DNA of 64,000 nucleotides from Monodelphis domestica. Taxonomy: Eukaryota > Chordata > Mammalia > Didelphimorphia > Didelphidae. Under the pieces are notes generated by a model. The model was not told the origin of the DNA. It did no database searches and saw only the letters and a program-made list of their open reading frames with translations. The translations under genes and the position numbers were made by a program. Every line of letters begins with the position of its first letter. Within the stretch, counting starts at the first letter, position 1. Positions 11,545-22,987 of this stretch are shown piece by piece. Location of the stretch: assembly GCF_027887165.1 (NCBI RefSeq), contig NC_077227.1, positions 543,921,189-543,985,188 of the forward strand. Direction: 5' to 3'.

Positions 11545-11770
11545 AATGTGGAGACTCAACTTCCTGAATTCAAATTTGATCTCAGACATGTTCTAATTGT
11601 GTGGCCCAAGACAAGTCACATAATCCTCTTTGTCTCCATTTCCTAATCTATAAAATGAGCTGGAGAAGAAAATGTCAAATCACTCTTGTGTCTTCGCCAA
11701 GAAAACCTCAAATGGGATCATAAAGAGTTGGATGTTCCTGAAAACAAATGAATAACAACAAATAATTAAA
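11545..11770 (+). mobile_element. Mar-type CORE-SINE with 'aaaacctcaaatg' tail
   Basis: 'cctgaattcaaatttgatctcagacatg', 'gtgtggcccaagacaagtcac', 'aaaatgagctggagaagaaaatg', 'cgccaagaaaacctcaaatgggatcataaagagttgga'. The tail is clearly preserved; the head is truncated or decayed. Confidence 0.72.
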
Positions 11771-12380
11771 TGACCAAAAATAGCATGTTGTTTACCAAAG
11801 ATAACATTACTTTCAAAACTTATCCCTAAGCAAAGTTACAAAAACTGGAAGAGGTAGAAAAAGAGGAAAAGACTTTCCCTGCAAATGCCAAAAAAGATGT
11901 CTCTTTCAATGTTCACAACTCCAGTCTCCCACTGAAACTTTTTGAGTTCATTTCAACCAAAGGAGAGGGAAGAACAGAATGCCTTTATTTCTGATCCCAC
12001 ACAACTCTCTTTATCCATGTCCCCAAGAAAGGCCCTCATTAGGATACAACTAATATTAAAAGGAGCCAAATACCTAAAATGGAAGGGTTGGAGAGGTCAG
12101 TTGCATTTCCAAGTATCCTTGGGTCATAGAAACCAGTCCAACCTTTTCATCTTATACTTGGAGAAACTGTGTCATAGAAAAAATGATTTACTCAAAGACA
12201 GTACCATAATATTGTCCCTCCTGATTCAATTGTGTGTATTCTTACTTATAAATTGAGGATAGTAATGCCAATATATTAGATTCTGAAAAAAATTAATTTT
12301 TCCTGATTAATTTCTGAGAGTAGTACTTGACTTTCTGCACTCCGTCTCTCTCCAACAATCCTATTCCAAATAAATAGCAC
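11770..12380. other. No gene seen
   Basis: A 104-codon + frame (11942-12256) has mixed composition, no recognisable domain, and no start or splice context that favours a gene. I treat it as chance. No repeat recognised. Confidence 0.4.
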
Positions 12381-12560
12381 AATTGAAAAAGTATTCAATT
12401 TGGAATCCAAGGATCTAGGTTATAATCCAGGCTATACTGCTTATTATTTCTGTGGTATTAATCTTTGTGGATTTCAGTTTTTTGAACTGTACAGTTAAAA
12501 GTATGTACCATATGACCTGGGAAATCCCTTTCATCTTAAATTCCATGCTACTATGCTCCT
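12380..12560 (+). repeat. Degenerate MIR
   Basis: 'tattcaatttggaatccaaggatctaggttataatccagg' followed by 'tgtggatttcagttttttgaactg' follows MIR order, heavily diverged. Confidence 0.38.
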
Positions 12561-12949
12561 GGGAATCTGAAGTGGATCTTATAGGAGATCTCCCTATAGG
12601 AGCATTTTATTGAAAAGAAATAATGAAAGGTTGCAGAAGGATGAGAGAGTGGAAATCAGCAAGTATGGAGAGTAAGCTGAGGCCCTGATGGGAAAATTTG
12701 AGGGGGGAGGCAAAAAATTCCTAAAGGTTAGATTCTCCTCTTCCTCCCTATCTCCCTCAGGAAGGAAATAGGCAGAACTACAGATCATAGCAAAACCCTA
12801 GAAGGGAATTTTTGAATCAGCTATTAAAACTTGCCATTTCTTCCTCCATATTTCTCCCATCTGAGTTATACTCACACAGCTTCCTTCCTAGCTCAGAATT
12901 TCTTTCTTGAACTTCCCCAATCATTGCCTAATTGTTCTGCCTAAGGTTC

Positions 12950-13125
12950 CAGTACTGGCCTTATATTCAGGTACACCTGTATTTGAATCCTGCCTCTGAA
13001 ACTTACTAGCTGAGTGACCCTTTACAAGTCACATAATATCTTGGAGTTTCCTCATCAGCAAAATGAGGGGTTTGGACTCCATGATTAATAAATTCTCTTT
13101 TTAGCTCTGAACCTATGGTCCTTTC
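12950..13125 (+). repeat. MIR-type CORE-SINE
   Basis: 'tgtatttgaatcctgcctctgaaacttactagctgagtgaccctttacaagtcacataa ... tttcctcatcagcaaaatgaggggtttggactccatg' matches the MIR core and 3' part well. Confidence 0.65.
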
Positions 13126-13980
13126 TCACCTCTAATCCATCCTGAAGCATAGTTATCTAAATGATTTTCCTAAATACAAGCCTGAGCATGTCATTCTGAG
13201 AAGTGATAAACTTCAGACTCCCTACTAACTTTAGAATCAAAGTATGATTTCATTTTCACCTGATTTAAAAAAAAACAACTCTATTTTTTTGTAATTTTTT
13301 TTTAAATTTTCATAATTATTAGTACAATATTATCATTTAAAATGAGCAATTTGATAGACATTGTTGATGAATTCTCCAAAACTGTTTACTGATAGTAGCA
13401 CTTAAGGAAGCTTGTAGAAACCTTCTCAACCTAATAATATCTTGGCTTGCCTCTGAACACTTTTATAAACATATCTTTCCCCTAACCCTTCATCTTCTTG
13501 AAAAAGGAGGGAAAAATCCCAATACTTCCATCACCTCCCATTCTCCAATACCAAAAAGTTGGGCAAAAGTCCCTCTCCTAAACCTCAGTCTAATTCCAAA
13601 CAAACACACCTGTTTTTTATCCCTTAGCATGAACATGAAGTGAGCCCTCTTTTAGGTGAAAAACAAAAAAAAAAAGATGGGAAAAGATCTATAATAGATT
13701 GCCTATAGATTCTGAGGGCTGGTTAGCATGAGTTGTTATTATTATTATTTCCTTTGGGTTATGATAAACGCCTCAGTTTAGGATTAGTTAGCTTCCCTGG
13801 GGAAGGTGGCACATTTTACCCAGTCAGTCAAACCCTTTGGTTAATAATTTGTTAGGATACATGGGCAAATTTGGATCCTAGAGGGGAAAGAGAGAGGGAA
13901 AAAGGCTCACAAAAGGAATTCTGCTAGGAGAAGGAAGGTCAAGTTGGGTGTGGTGATCAAAGGGCAGCTAAGGTCACTGA
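13125..13980. other. No gene seen; unrecognised sequence
   Basis: Contains A-runs near 13267 and 13660 and a short ATT run near 13740. No repeat or exon recognised. Confidence 0.35.
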
Positions 13981-14340
13981 GCCTGGGGCTAGGGGATACA
14001 GAAAGGGGATGTGGAAACATAAACTTCACAAGACTTCACTATTTCCTCTGCCTCCCCCTCCTCCCTTTTTAAGCTTTGCTGAGTCCTTAAGTCCCCATTA
14101 TCCCCACCTCCACTCAAACCCTCCCCCTGACTTCAAAGGGAACTCAGGGCAAGGAAACCTGACAGGAGCTACTGAGGCCCAAGAGGATGGGGACCTGGTC
14201 AGCAGGCTGTTTGTTTTATAACCTCCACCCTAACTTGGAGTTCCTTTGAAGTCAGGGAGTTTGGGCATCAGATCCTATCAAGAGCCTGGAGAGTAAAGTC
14301 AAAAGTGGGCCCTAAGGGAAGCCTGACTTTTTCCTTAAAA
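13980..14340. other. Non-repetitive block with a 21-nt inverted repeat
   Basis: A GC-richer, repeat-free block. Arm 14125-14145 and arm 14238-14257 are reverse complements at 20 of 21 positions (one base missing in the right arm), around a 92-nt spacer. A transcript could fold into a stem here. No gene is called. Confidence 0.35.
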
Positions 14341-14439
14341 AAAAATGAGGGAGTAGAAGTATATGAAGAAAAAGTGGGAAAAGAGAAACAGAAGAAAAAA
14401 AATTAAAGTGCCTTTTAAAAAGAAGAGTCACACTAGTGT

Positions 14440-14660
14440 ATTTGAGGCAGCACAGTGTTGTGGGGGGATCCCCTGTGCTAGGGGATGGGGATATAGTCCC
14501 ACTCTTGCCATTAACTTGAATGGTAATAATGATTAAATGACTTTTGTTTTTGATTTTATCGTTAAATAAGGACCTTGGTTTTTTTCCCTACAAAATGAAG
14601 AAGCTACTTGATAGTTCCTAGGATCCCTACTTGTTCTAAGGATTTATGATGGATTCTTCT
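14440..14660 (+). repeat. Very degenerate MIR
   Basis: 'gaggcagcacagtgttgtgg' head, 'gccattaacttgaatgg', then 'ttccctacaaaatgaagaagc' and 'gttcctaggatccc'. The order fits MIR but similarity is low. Confidence 0.35.
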
Positions 14661-14864
14661 GAGGTTTTCTCTGGTCTTCAGACATTTATCAATACTGGGA
14701 TTCACTGTCTTCCACATTAAGATTATATACTAGGTTGTTGGAGGGAGAAGTTAAGAGTTATAGCTGGAGGAATGTAAAGATGCTCCATCAATTCCAACTT
14801 TTCTAAGTCCAGCCTCTACTTCCTTTTAAGAGAACTACTGAGAGGGAAGTAGAAGTAATCAAAT

Positions 14865-15009
14865 AAGGAAGGAAGGAAGGAAGGAAGGAAGGAAGGAAGG
14901 AAGGAAGGAAGCAAGGAAGCAAGGAAGGAAGCAAGGAAGGAAGGAAGGAAGCAAGGAAGGAAGCAAGGAAGCAAGGAAGGAAACAAGGAAGCAAGGAAGC
15001 AAGGAAGGG
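14865..15009. repeat. (GGAA)n microsatellite with GCAA variants
   Basis: About 145 bp of GGAA/AAGG units, interrupted in its second half by GCAA-type units, then a further purine-rich run to about 15075. On the - strand this gives a meaningless Leu/Pro/Ser/Phe frame (14803-14994). GGAA is the ETS-factor core; any regulatory role is speculation. Confidence 0.97.
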
Positions 15010-15109
15010 TTAGAGATGGAGGGAGGAAAGAAGGAAGGAAGGGAGAAAAAAAGGAAAGAAAAAAGAAAAGAAAACTGGACTTACCCTAAAGGAATTTAAT
15101 GGCTATGGA

Positions 15110-15345
15110 CTCCAAGGAATGGCTATGGACTCCAAGGACTCAACTTTGAGTCCTGCCTTCAATATTCATAACTTGTATGGTACTAGAGAAGGAAAATAAT
15201 TTCATTGATCTTCAATATCCTTATCTGAAAAATGAAGATAATGATACTTGTGCTGCTCACCTCACATGGTTATTGAGAGCAATTTGTAAAATACTAAAAT
15301 AATATAAAATAAAATTGTCTACTGTAGCTATTACTACTCTTTAAT
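15110..15345 (+). repeat. MIR-type SINE
   Basis: 'ttgagtcctgccttcaatattcataacttgtatgg', 'tatccttatctgaaaaatgaagataatgatacttgtgctgc', 'ggttattgagagcaatttgtaaaatac', 'tgtagctattactac' follow the MIR order. A short direct repeat 'ggctatggactccaagga' lies at its start (about 15101-15140). Confidence 0.55.
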
Positions 15346-15965
15346 AAATAGACTATATCCCTCTGCAAACCTACCTCCTCCACTGAAAACCTCAAGGAGA
15401 AAGACTCTTGTTTCAGAGAGTATAAATTGGTTCTTAACTGTGGTAATCTTCATTCCATCCCCTAGGTCTCCTCCAGGTCTCTAATATGTTATAAGCTCCT
15501 CTAAGACAGTGACTGTATATCATTCTCATTACAGAATGCAACACTGAATCATAAATAAATATAGAGATGAAAGGGTCCTTGGACGCCATTTAGTCTAGGG
15601 AAGTAACTTGTGGTGAAGGTCACAGGTAGCAAAGCATCAGAGGTGAAATTTGAACTAAGTTAATCTGCTACAAAGCACTGCATAAATATTTAGGGAATAA
15701 ATTACTAAATGAGTAAAATATTATTAGCTGGTCTAGAGGATAAATTCAGAAGTTGGGTGTTACTCTGTGAGTTAATAAATGTGTAATATGTATATTATAT
15801 ACACACACACACACACATATATATATATTTAGGGTTCTCCCATAGCTTTAGTGTTCCAAATAATTGCCAATATCATGGGTGCTGGGAAATTGGGCCCTTG
15901 AAAGGAGGAAATTATTTGCTCAAGGTCAAACACGGGTCTTCTGACTTTAGGTCCTGTGAGACTTG
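15345..15965. other. No gene seen; weak L2 and L3-like traces
   Basis: 'ttataagctcctctaagacagtgactgtatatc' (about 15490) resembles an L2 end. 'gaaagggtccttggacgccatttagtct' (about 15570) resembles the L3/CR1 3' end. An (AC)n(AT)n microsatellite lies at 15800-15828. Confidence 0.35.
15800..15828. repeat. (AC)n(AT)n microsatellite
   Basis: About eight AC units run into six AT units. Confidence 0.9.
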
Positions 15966-16230
15966 AGATCCCATTAATTCATCTATTCTCAACCTAAAAA
16001 CTTCCCATTTTCTCAATTCATGTGGCATGATCTTTACCTTTCATTCTCTTGATCATGCTCCTCTTGATGCTTTCCAAATTATCAATGTGATTTATAAAAT
16101 ATGGTACCCTGAACTGAACATCAATTCCAGACCTTGTCTGACCAAGAGAGTAGAAAGGCATTCCTTTTTTGTGTTGGACACTATTCCTCTGTTAATGCAG
16201 CCTGTGGTTGCATTCTAGTCATGGCTACAG
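15965..16230 (-). repeat. L3/CR1 LINE fragment
   Basis: Read on the - strand it goes 'agacaaggtctggaattgatgttcagttcagg', 'gtaccatattttataaatcacattgataatttggaaagcatc', 'aagaggagcatgatcaagag', 'aaagatcatgccacatga'. This is the C-terminal coding region of L3/CR1 elements ('gtgttcagttctgggcaccacattttaggaaggacattgataagctgg...'). Decayed; no open frame. Confidence 0.65.
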
Positions 16231-16242
16231 CCATAGACAAAT

Positions 16243-16294
16243 TGAAGAAGAAGCAGAACAAGAACAAGAACAAGAACAAACAGGAACAAGAAGA
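16243..16294. repeat. (AACAAG)n-type simple repeat
   Basis: AAG-rich run with several AACAAG units. Confidence 0.85.
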
Positions 16295-17240
16295 AATCTT
16301 AATAAATTTTGCTATTCTCTTTGAATTAAATTGTTTTGGACCATCAAAAACATAGTAGACATAATTAACACAACAGTGGCCATATTTTCTATTTTTCCTT
16401 CAATGTGTACCTTTGAGGATAAGCTCGGTGGCTCCTGAGGAATATGTAAAAGGCTTCCTGTGCTCTCATCAAGGATACACTCAACAATGTGCATAGATCA
16501 TTGGAATGAAAAATTTTAAAGATGAGAGAGTAGTATATTGGTTGTGGTTGTTGAAATCCCAGGTCCACTGACATTTTAAGGTATTCATCATAATAACCAC
16601 AATAATATTTGAATCCTCTAATGTGTGTCTTTTTTATGTGTTTCTTCAGTGACATGAGTTACTACCTATCTCTATCTGCTTTAATATCTCCCATAAATTT
16701 GCCATAGGGACTCTGTCCAGTATCTTTGGGTCCATTTATATTTTATATAATCTGATATGCAAGATTACAAGTATAACATTTCTTACTCTAACCATATGAT
16801 CAGTGCCTTTTCTTTTTCTATCAAATTTTTAAAAATCTTTTATTTGAGTTCTTTGTGGTTTCTTGGTTGTTATCTGTTGCACTCTATTCCCACCCACTAT
16901 GTTCCTTTCCATTTCCTTCTGGGTAAAGTAACTGTCATGTTTCCTTCTTCAGATAGTAGTGTTCCATTTCTCACAGTCAAAAACCTCACACAAATATACA
17001 CATTTTGATGGACAATCTCTATAGGTTAGCCACATAACTATATATTATTTGTACAAAAATATTATTCCTCTATTTGTTTTTTTTTTCTGGTGTGGATGAT
17101 TATCCTAAACTCCTTTGAGTAGTTATGGGTCTCGCTCAGGATGTCAGTAATATTCTTGGAATTAATGCACCAGCATGATGTCATCTGAAAATAGGAGAAT
17201 CTATGGGAAATATAATATGTAACATGATGAACTTTCAGTA
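16294..17240. other. No gene seen; unrecognised AT-rich sequence
   Basis: Overlapping short frames on both strands (16312-16655 minus, 16757-17008 plus) show no domain and I leave them out. No repeat recognised. Confidence 0.35.
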
Positions 17241-17405
17241 ACAAAAAACAAAGTTTTAATTCCACTTCAAATGCTTTCTAACTGCATGACACTGGGCAAA
17301 TCATATAACCTCTTCAGACATAAGGTTTTTCAGTTATATATTGAATGTGGTTCAACCATATCTAAAATCTTTTTAGCTTTAAATGTATGATTTTATGAAC
17401 TATAG
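17240..17405 (+). repeat. MIR-type SINE
   Basis: 'actgcatgacactgggcaaatcatataacctcttcagacataaggtttttcagttatatattg' matches the MIR core and 3' part. Confidence 0.5.
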
Positions 17406-18365
17406 GAGATATTTCTTCAATTTGAATTTTGCATTATACTTCTGCTATGACATTAGCAAATTCCTTTCCTGAACATATATTCTCCTGTGTTGAACCTCAA
17501 CTGATTGGATAAGCTATTTATCAAAACTTTGTTATTGTTATCTTCCAGATAATCTGAAATAATTTCAATGTATGCATGGAAGACACTTCATTGGAAGAAA
17601 GTTTTGTAAGTGGTATTTTGTTCCACCAAATCAAAAATCTCTATGCTGTCTAGATAGTTGTGTGATGGCAAAGTTATGATTTACTATGAAAAATTCAGTA
17701 TTGAGAAAAACTCTTATTGAAGATTTCCTCAATGCAAATAGATATTATTTGCATTAAATTTATGTAAACAGAAAAGTAGACCTAAAGATCAGTAGTCTTT
17801 TTATGTTTCCCAGATGTCTGGATAAATAAGGTTTGATATTTTTCCATGCCTTCGTTGTCCTCTCCTCCTTCATATAGCTTATGAATCAATTCCTCAAAGC
17901 TCTCACAATTGTGTTGCATCAACTTTAGATCTCTAAGTGCTTTGAATTTAGTCCATCTGCTTTTCTCTTTCTTCTTCTAATTCTTTTCTCAAGGAAAGTG
18001 TATATTATATGTCCATATGAACCTTCTGCATAGTCTTTCTACAGGTATTGGGATTCTTACTCTTTATTACTGACACATATTCTCCAAAATGTTTTTTGAC
18101 ATTATTACCTATTTTCAACACTGTACTGAAGCCATTAGATTGTTGATATAACCCTAGAGGCCTCATGGATTCTTGAAGCAGATTTAAAGGGATTCAATTA
18201 TGCCTTCGGTAGTATAGTTTTGAAGCATAAAAATAGCTTGTGATAATGTCACTGATTAGAAAGTGAAAATTCTTTTCACTACCAAGGAGTTGGGATTCTG
18301 GCCCTATGCTAGGAAAGGTCACATTCTCCTGCGTGGTTCCCAGAGCTTCACCCTTTTTCTTTTTC
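17405..18365. other. Unclassified block
   Basis: About 950 bp with no repeat I can name. The - strand between roughly 17790 and 18120 has a low stop density and charged, coding-like composition, as if from an old transposon or processed-gene relic, but I could not place it in a family. Confidence 0.25.
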
Positions 18366-18960
18366 TTTTTTTCCCCTTCATTTTAAAGTTTTATTGATGT
18401 TTTGTTTTATATTACATTTACAGAGGACTCTCACTTCATGAAAGATTTCTTGTAACAAAATAAAACAGTTAAATAAAATTAAAAATACAGTGACCTCATC
18501 TGAAAGTGCATGCAACATTTCACATTTGGAGCACTCCCCTATTAAAAAATTAACAGAAAGCTTTATTTTCTTACCCACCACACCATTGGAAAATAAAAAC
18601 TAATTTCTTGGGACAAATATGCATAGTCAAGCAAAACAAATTCCCTCAATGGCTGTATACAAAAATATTTGCCTCAGTTTGCACTCAATCTATTATTTCT
18701 ATGTAATAGATAACATGTTTTATATTGATTTTCTGGTATATTGAATGGTCATTATATTGATCACAGTTCTTACAGCTTTCAAAGTTTCTTTTTTGTTATT
18801 ATATAAATTATTCTGATTCTGGTCATTTCATTCACCCGTTTATAAATAATTCTCAAAATTGTTCATTTTTGTTAATATTATGTGAAAGTATAAATTATTT
18901 TGGTTGTGCTTACTTTACATCAGTTCATATAAATCTTTTCAAAGAAGAATTAAATTACGA
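18365..18960 (-). repeat. Old L1 3'-end fragment
   Basis: On the + strand it reads 'ttaaagttttattgatg', then 'caaatatgcatagtcaagcaaaacaaattcc', 'atattgatcacagttcttacagc', 'tattatataaattattctgattctggtcatttcattc'. The same series occurs at 38985-39524 and belongs to the 3' UTR of older marsupial L1s in reverse. Confidence 0.5.
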
Positions 18961-19492
18961 ATAATTCAAAGAGCAATGGAAAGATGGCTAACAGCAAAAA
19001 GATCTGCAGTACATAAACAAAGACAAAAGTTGTAGAATGAATATTAAAGGCTAGAAAAGGAGAGGGTAAATTAGGCCTTTCGGCAGTAAGAAAGGAGCTA
19101 AAAGGAAAACTGATCCATTTTTTCCTGTCCATTTAAAAATTCTCTCATTTGATAGCAAACTCCTTTCCAAATAAATGCCTTTGTAAATATCCTCAACTGA
19201 GGAGGGGGAAAGAAAACCCACACATAAAGCTCATGTGTATAAAAGATATTATAAAGACTTAGAAAGATTGCTTCACCCTTTTTCTAGCAAAAGAACCCAA
19301 GGAAACAGAAAGAAGAAAAAATCACAGGTATTTGTGGGAAATAAAATGAGTTTAATTAGATACCGTTTGAACAGAGTAAAATGGTATGCGGAGAAATGGA
19401 TGTCAGCCTCATACATCTCGAGGGGGCAAGAGGGCATGAAGTATAAGGACCACCAGTTACTTCATATTTGTTTTTTCTCAGTGTCCCAACTA

Positions 19493-20143
19493 CCTTATAG
19501 TACTTTTTTTTTTAAATTTTAATATTATTTTATTTGGTCGTTTTCATACATTATTCACTGGAAACAAAGATCGTTTTCTTTTCCTCCCCTCCCCTCCCCC
19601 CCCCCCACCTTTCCCTCTCCCATAGCCGACGCATGATTCCACTGGTTATCACATGTGTTCTTGACTCGAACCCATTTCCCTGTTGTTGGAGTTTGCATTA
19701 TAGTGTTCATTTAGAGTCTCTCCTCAGTCTTATCTCCTCCAACCCTGTAGTCAAGCAGTTGCTTTTCAGCGGTGTTTTTACTCCCACAGTTTATCCTCTG
19801 CTTGTGGGTAGTATTTTTTTTTAGATCCCTGCAGATTGTTCAGGGATTGCATTGATACTAATGGAGAAGTCCATCACCTTCGATTGTACCACAATGTATC
19901 AGTCTCTGTGTACAATGTTTTCCTGGTTCTGCTCCTCTCGCTCTGCATCACTTCCTGGAGGTTGTTCCAGTCTCCATGGAACTTCTCCACTTTATTATTC
20001 CTTTTAGCACAATAGTATTCCATCACCAACATATACCACAATTTGTTCAGCCATTCCCCAATTGAGGGGCATCCCCTCATTTTCCAATTTTTGGCCACCA
20101 CAAAGAGCGCAGCTATGAATATTTTTGTCCTTATAGTACTTTT
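19493..20143 (-). mobile_element. Young 5'-truncated L1 with 15-bp target-site duplication
   Basis: The body (19508-20128) is the last ORF2 codons plus the whole 3' UTR of the same L1 subfamily as the intact element at 42658. By eye it is nearly identical, including the ORF2 stop region, the G-rich tract (here C-rich at about 19585-19610) and the polyadenylation region. The perfect duplication is ccttatagtactttt at 19493-19507 and 20129-20143. It breaks off in the C-terminal ORF2 codons, typical of target-primed reverse transcription that stopped early. A frame at 19874-20161 runs from the ORF2 remnant into flanking DNA and is not a gene. Confidence 0.94.
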
Positions 20144-20819
20144 GATAAAAAAAAACAACAAAAAACAAAAGCATAATCTTATACCTCACAATTTTTATCT
20201 TGGGAGCTTCATTCTGAGAAAGGAAATTGCAGGTGTTGCTGCCATAATCTACTACTGTTGCAAGAGCCAACTCCTCCCCATTCTATGATGTCTCCTCCTC
20301 CTCTCTCTCTCTCAACAGATCCTTAATAATACAGTTGTAAAAGGAAAATCCCACCATGCATTGTTTCTTCCTTTGATGAGGAGACAACATCCGGGGTTAT
20401 TATCATCTCAGGTCATTTTCAAGACACAGACAGTTCAAGTCTAACTGGAAGGACTGTTTCATTGATTTGATTGAAGGGTATAACAGTTCATCATGTACTT
20501 TCCCCTTTATTTTTTTATCCTCTGTAGCCAGTGTTGAAATATAAGATTTACTTATGTTCATAGTGATCTTTTTGCAAATGCTTATTGTGACTATTAAAAT
20601 GTGAGATTAACAAATGCCCCATGAAATTATTCTATTTGTTGACTCCAGATGTAAAATCAAACCAATTTCACCAACTGCTCTTTTGGTTTCTTTAATAAGA
20701 ACCTGCGAGGCATATTTTCATTTAGCTGCAACTTCTTCCCTCTGATTTCATTCCAAATCTATTCCACAATCATGGGAGAAAGAGCAATGGGGCACAGGGG
20801 GTAGAGGACTGTTTTATAC
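20143..20819. other. Non-repetitive stretch between two L1 insertions
   Basis: No repeat recognised apart from a CTCTCT run near 20300. No exon-like frame. It may be old single-copy sequence. Confidence 0.35.
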
Positions 20820-22688
20820 ATTTCTTTCTGTTTTTTTTTTTTACTTTTAAACATTTTTTTATTTGTTCATTTTCAAACATTATTTCTTGGAAGCAAAGAT
20901 CATTTTCTTTCCCTCCCCTCCTCCTACCACCCCTCCCATAGCCGACACGTGATTCCACTGGGTATCACATGTGTCCTTGATTTGAACCCATTTCCATGTT
21001 GTTGATATTTGCATTAGGGTGTTCATTTGGAGTCTCTCCTCAGTCATGTACCCTCAACCCCTGTAGTCCAGAAGTTGCTTTTCCTCGGTGTTTTTACTCC
21101 CACAATTTGTCCTCTGCTTGTAGATAGTGTTTTTTCTCCTAGATCCCTGCAGATTGTTCAGGGACATTGTATTGACAGTAATGGAGAAGTGCATTACGTT
21201 CTCTTGTACCACAGTGTTTCAGTCTCTGTGTACAATGTTTTCCTGGTTCTGCTCCTTTCGCTCTGCATCAATTCCTGGTGGTTGTTCCAGTCTCCATGGA
21301 ACTCTTCCACTTTATTATTCCTTTTAGCACAATAGTATTCCATCAGCAACATATACCACAATTTGTTCAGACATTCCCCAATTGATGGTCATCCCCTCGT
21401 TTTCCAGTTTTTGGCCACCACAAAGAGCACAGCTATGAATATTCTTGTACAGATCTTTTTCCTTATTATCTCTTTGGGGTACAAATCCATCAGTGCTATG
21501 GCTGGATCAAAGGGCAGACAGTCTTTTATCGCCCTTTGGGCAGAGTTCCAAATTGCCCTCCAGAATGGTTGAATCAATTAACAACTCCACCAGCAATGAA
21601 TTAATGTCCCAGCTTTGCCACATCCCCTCCAGCATTCATTGCTTTCCTTTGCTGTCATGTTGGCCAATCTGCTAGGTGTGAGGTGATACCTTAAAGTTGT
21701 TTTGATTTGCATCTCTGATTATAAGAGATATAGAACAGTTTTTCATGTGCTTATTGATAGTTTTGATTTTTTTGGCTGAAAACTGCCTGTTCATGTCCCT
21801 TGCTCATTTATCAATTGGAGAATGGCTTGAATTTTTGTACAATTGATTTAGCTCTTTATTAATTTGAGTGATTAGACCTTTGTCAGAGGTTTTTGTTATT
21901 AAAATTGTTTCCCAATTTCTCGCTTCCCTTCTCATTTTGGTTGCATTGGTTTTGATTGTACAAAAACTTTTTAATTTGATGTAATCAAAATTGTTTATTT
22001 TACAGACTCTTTCTATGTCTTCCTTGGTTTTAAAGTCTTTCCTTTCACAAAGATCTGATATGTATACTATTCTGTGTTCACCTAATTTACTTATAGTTTC
22101 CTTCTGTATGTTCAAGTCATTCACCCATTCTGAGTTTATCTTGGTGTAGGGTGTGAGGTGTTGATCCAAACCTAATCTCTCCCATAGTGTCTTCCAGTTT
22201 TCCCAGCAGTTTTTGTCAAGGAGTGGGTTTTTGTCCCAGAAGCTGGGGTCTTTGGGTTTGTCATATACTGTCATGCTGAGATCACTTACCCCAAGTCTAT
22301 TTCACTGGTCCTCCTTTCTGTCTCTTAGCCAGTACCAAATTGTTTTAATGACCACTGCTTTATAATAGAGTTTGAGATCTGGGACAGCAAGGCCACCTTC
22401 CTTTGTATTTTTTTTTCATTTTTTCCCTGGATATCCTTGATCCTTTGTTCTTCCAAATGAACTTTGTTATGTTTTTTTCTAAATCAGGAAAAAATTTTTT
22501 TTGGAAGTTCAATGGGTATAGCACTAAATAGGTAGGATGGTCATTTTTATGATATTGGCTCATCCTACCCATGAGCAGTTAATGTTTTTCCAATTGCTCA
22601 AGTCTAGTTTTAGTTGTGTGGAGAGTGTTTTGTAGTTGTGTTCATATAGTTCCTGTGTTTGTCTCAGGAGATAGATTCATTTCTTTCT
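20819..22688 (-). mobile_element. 5'-truncated L1 (1.85 kb) with 11-bp target-site duplication
   Basis: The body (20830-22677) holds the 3' UTR and about the last 490 codons of ORF2 of a relative of the intact L1. The duplication catttctttct occurs at 20819-20829 and 22678-22688. Aligned to the intact copy, it starts within the ORF2 segment around 47215. Stops and small indels break the frame. It is visibly more diverged than the copy at 19508. Confidence 0.94.
21193..22677 (-). pseudogene. L1 ORF2 C-terminal pseudogene
   Basis: Frames at 21804-22274 and 22360-22572 translate to segments matching the intact ORF2 downstream of the reverse transcriptase, such as '[20 protein letters not shown]' and 'GEHRIVYISDLCERKDFKTK'. 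Frameshifts and stops separate them. The Cys/His region lies further left, near 21480-21600, also broken. It has no function of its own. Confidence 0.9.
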
Positions 22689-22987
22689 TTTATGAGTTGT
22701 CATGGCCAAGGAATTCCTCACCAAGTGTTCAGAGACCAGATATTGAGCCTCTCCAATCTTTGACTAGTTATTAGAAAACAGACTTTGCTTTTCACTGGGA
22801 TTCTAACTTGAAATCTTTCATTTTGGACAAAACCAACCAGAGCTTGACAACTACTAGCACAGAGTTAGAGAAGCCAAGATCACCTCTTTGCTATGATGAG
22901 ATATGAAAGATTCTCTAAAATCATAAGAGTAAATAAAGATTAGCAACCTTAACAACACCACATTGAGGAATTAGGTCACACATCAAC

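Noticed and set aside
11942..12256. 104-codon + frame in unique sequence
   Set aside because: No recognised domain, no splice or promoter context; length is within chance for 64 kb of this composition.
14803..14994. 63-codon - frame rich in Leu, Pro, Ser and Phe
   Set aside because: It is the translation of the GGAA microsatellite; not a gene.
19874..20161. 95-codon - frame that looks like an ORF2 end
   Set aside because: Carried by a 5'-truncated L1 and starting in flanking DNA; a remnant, not a gene.
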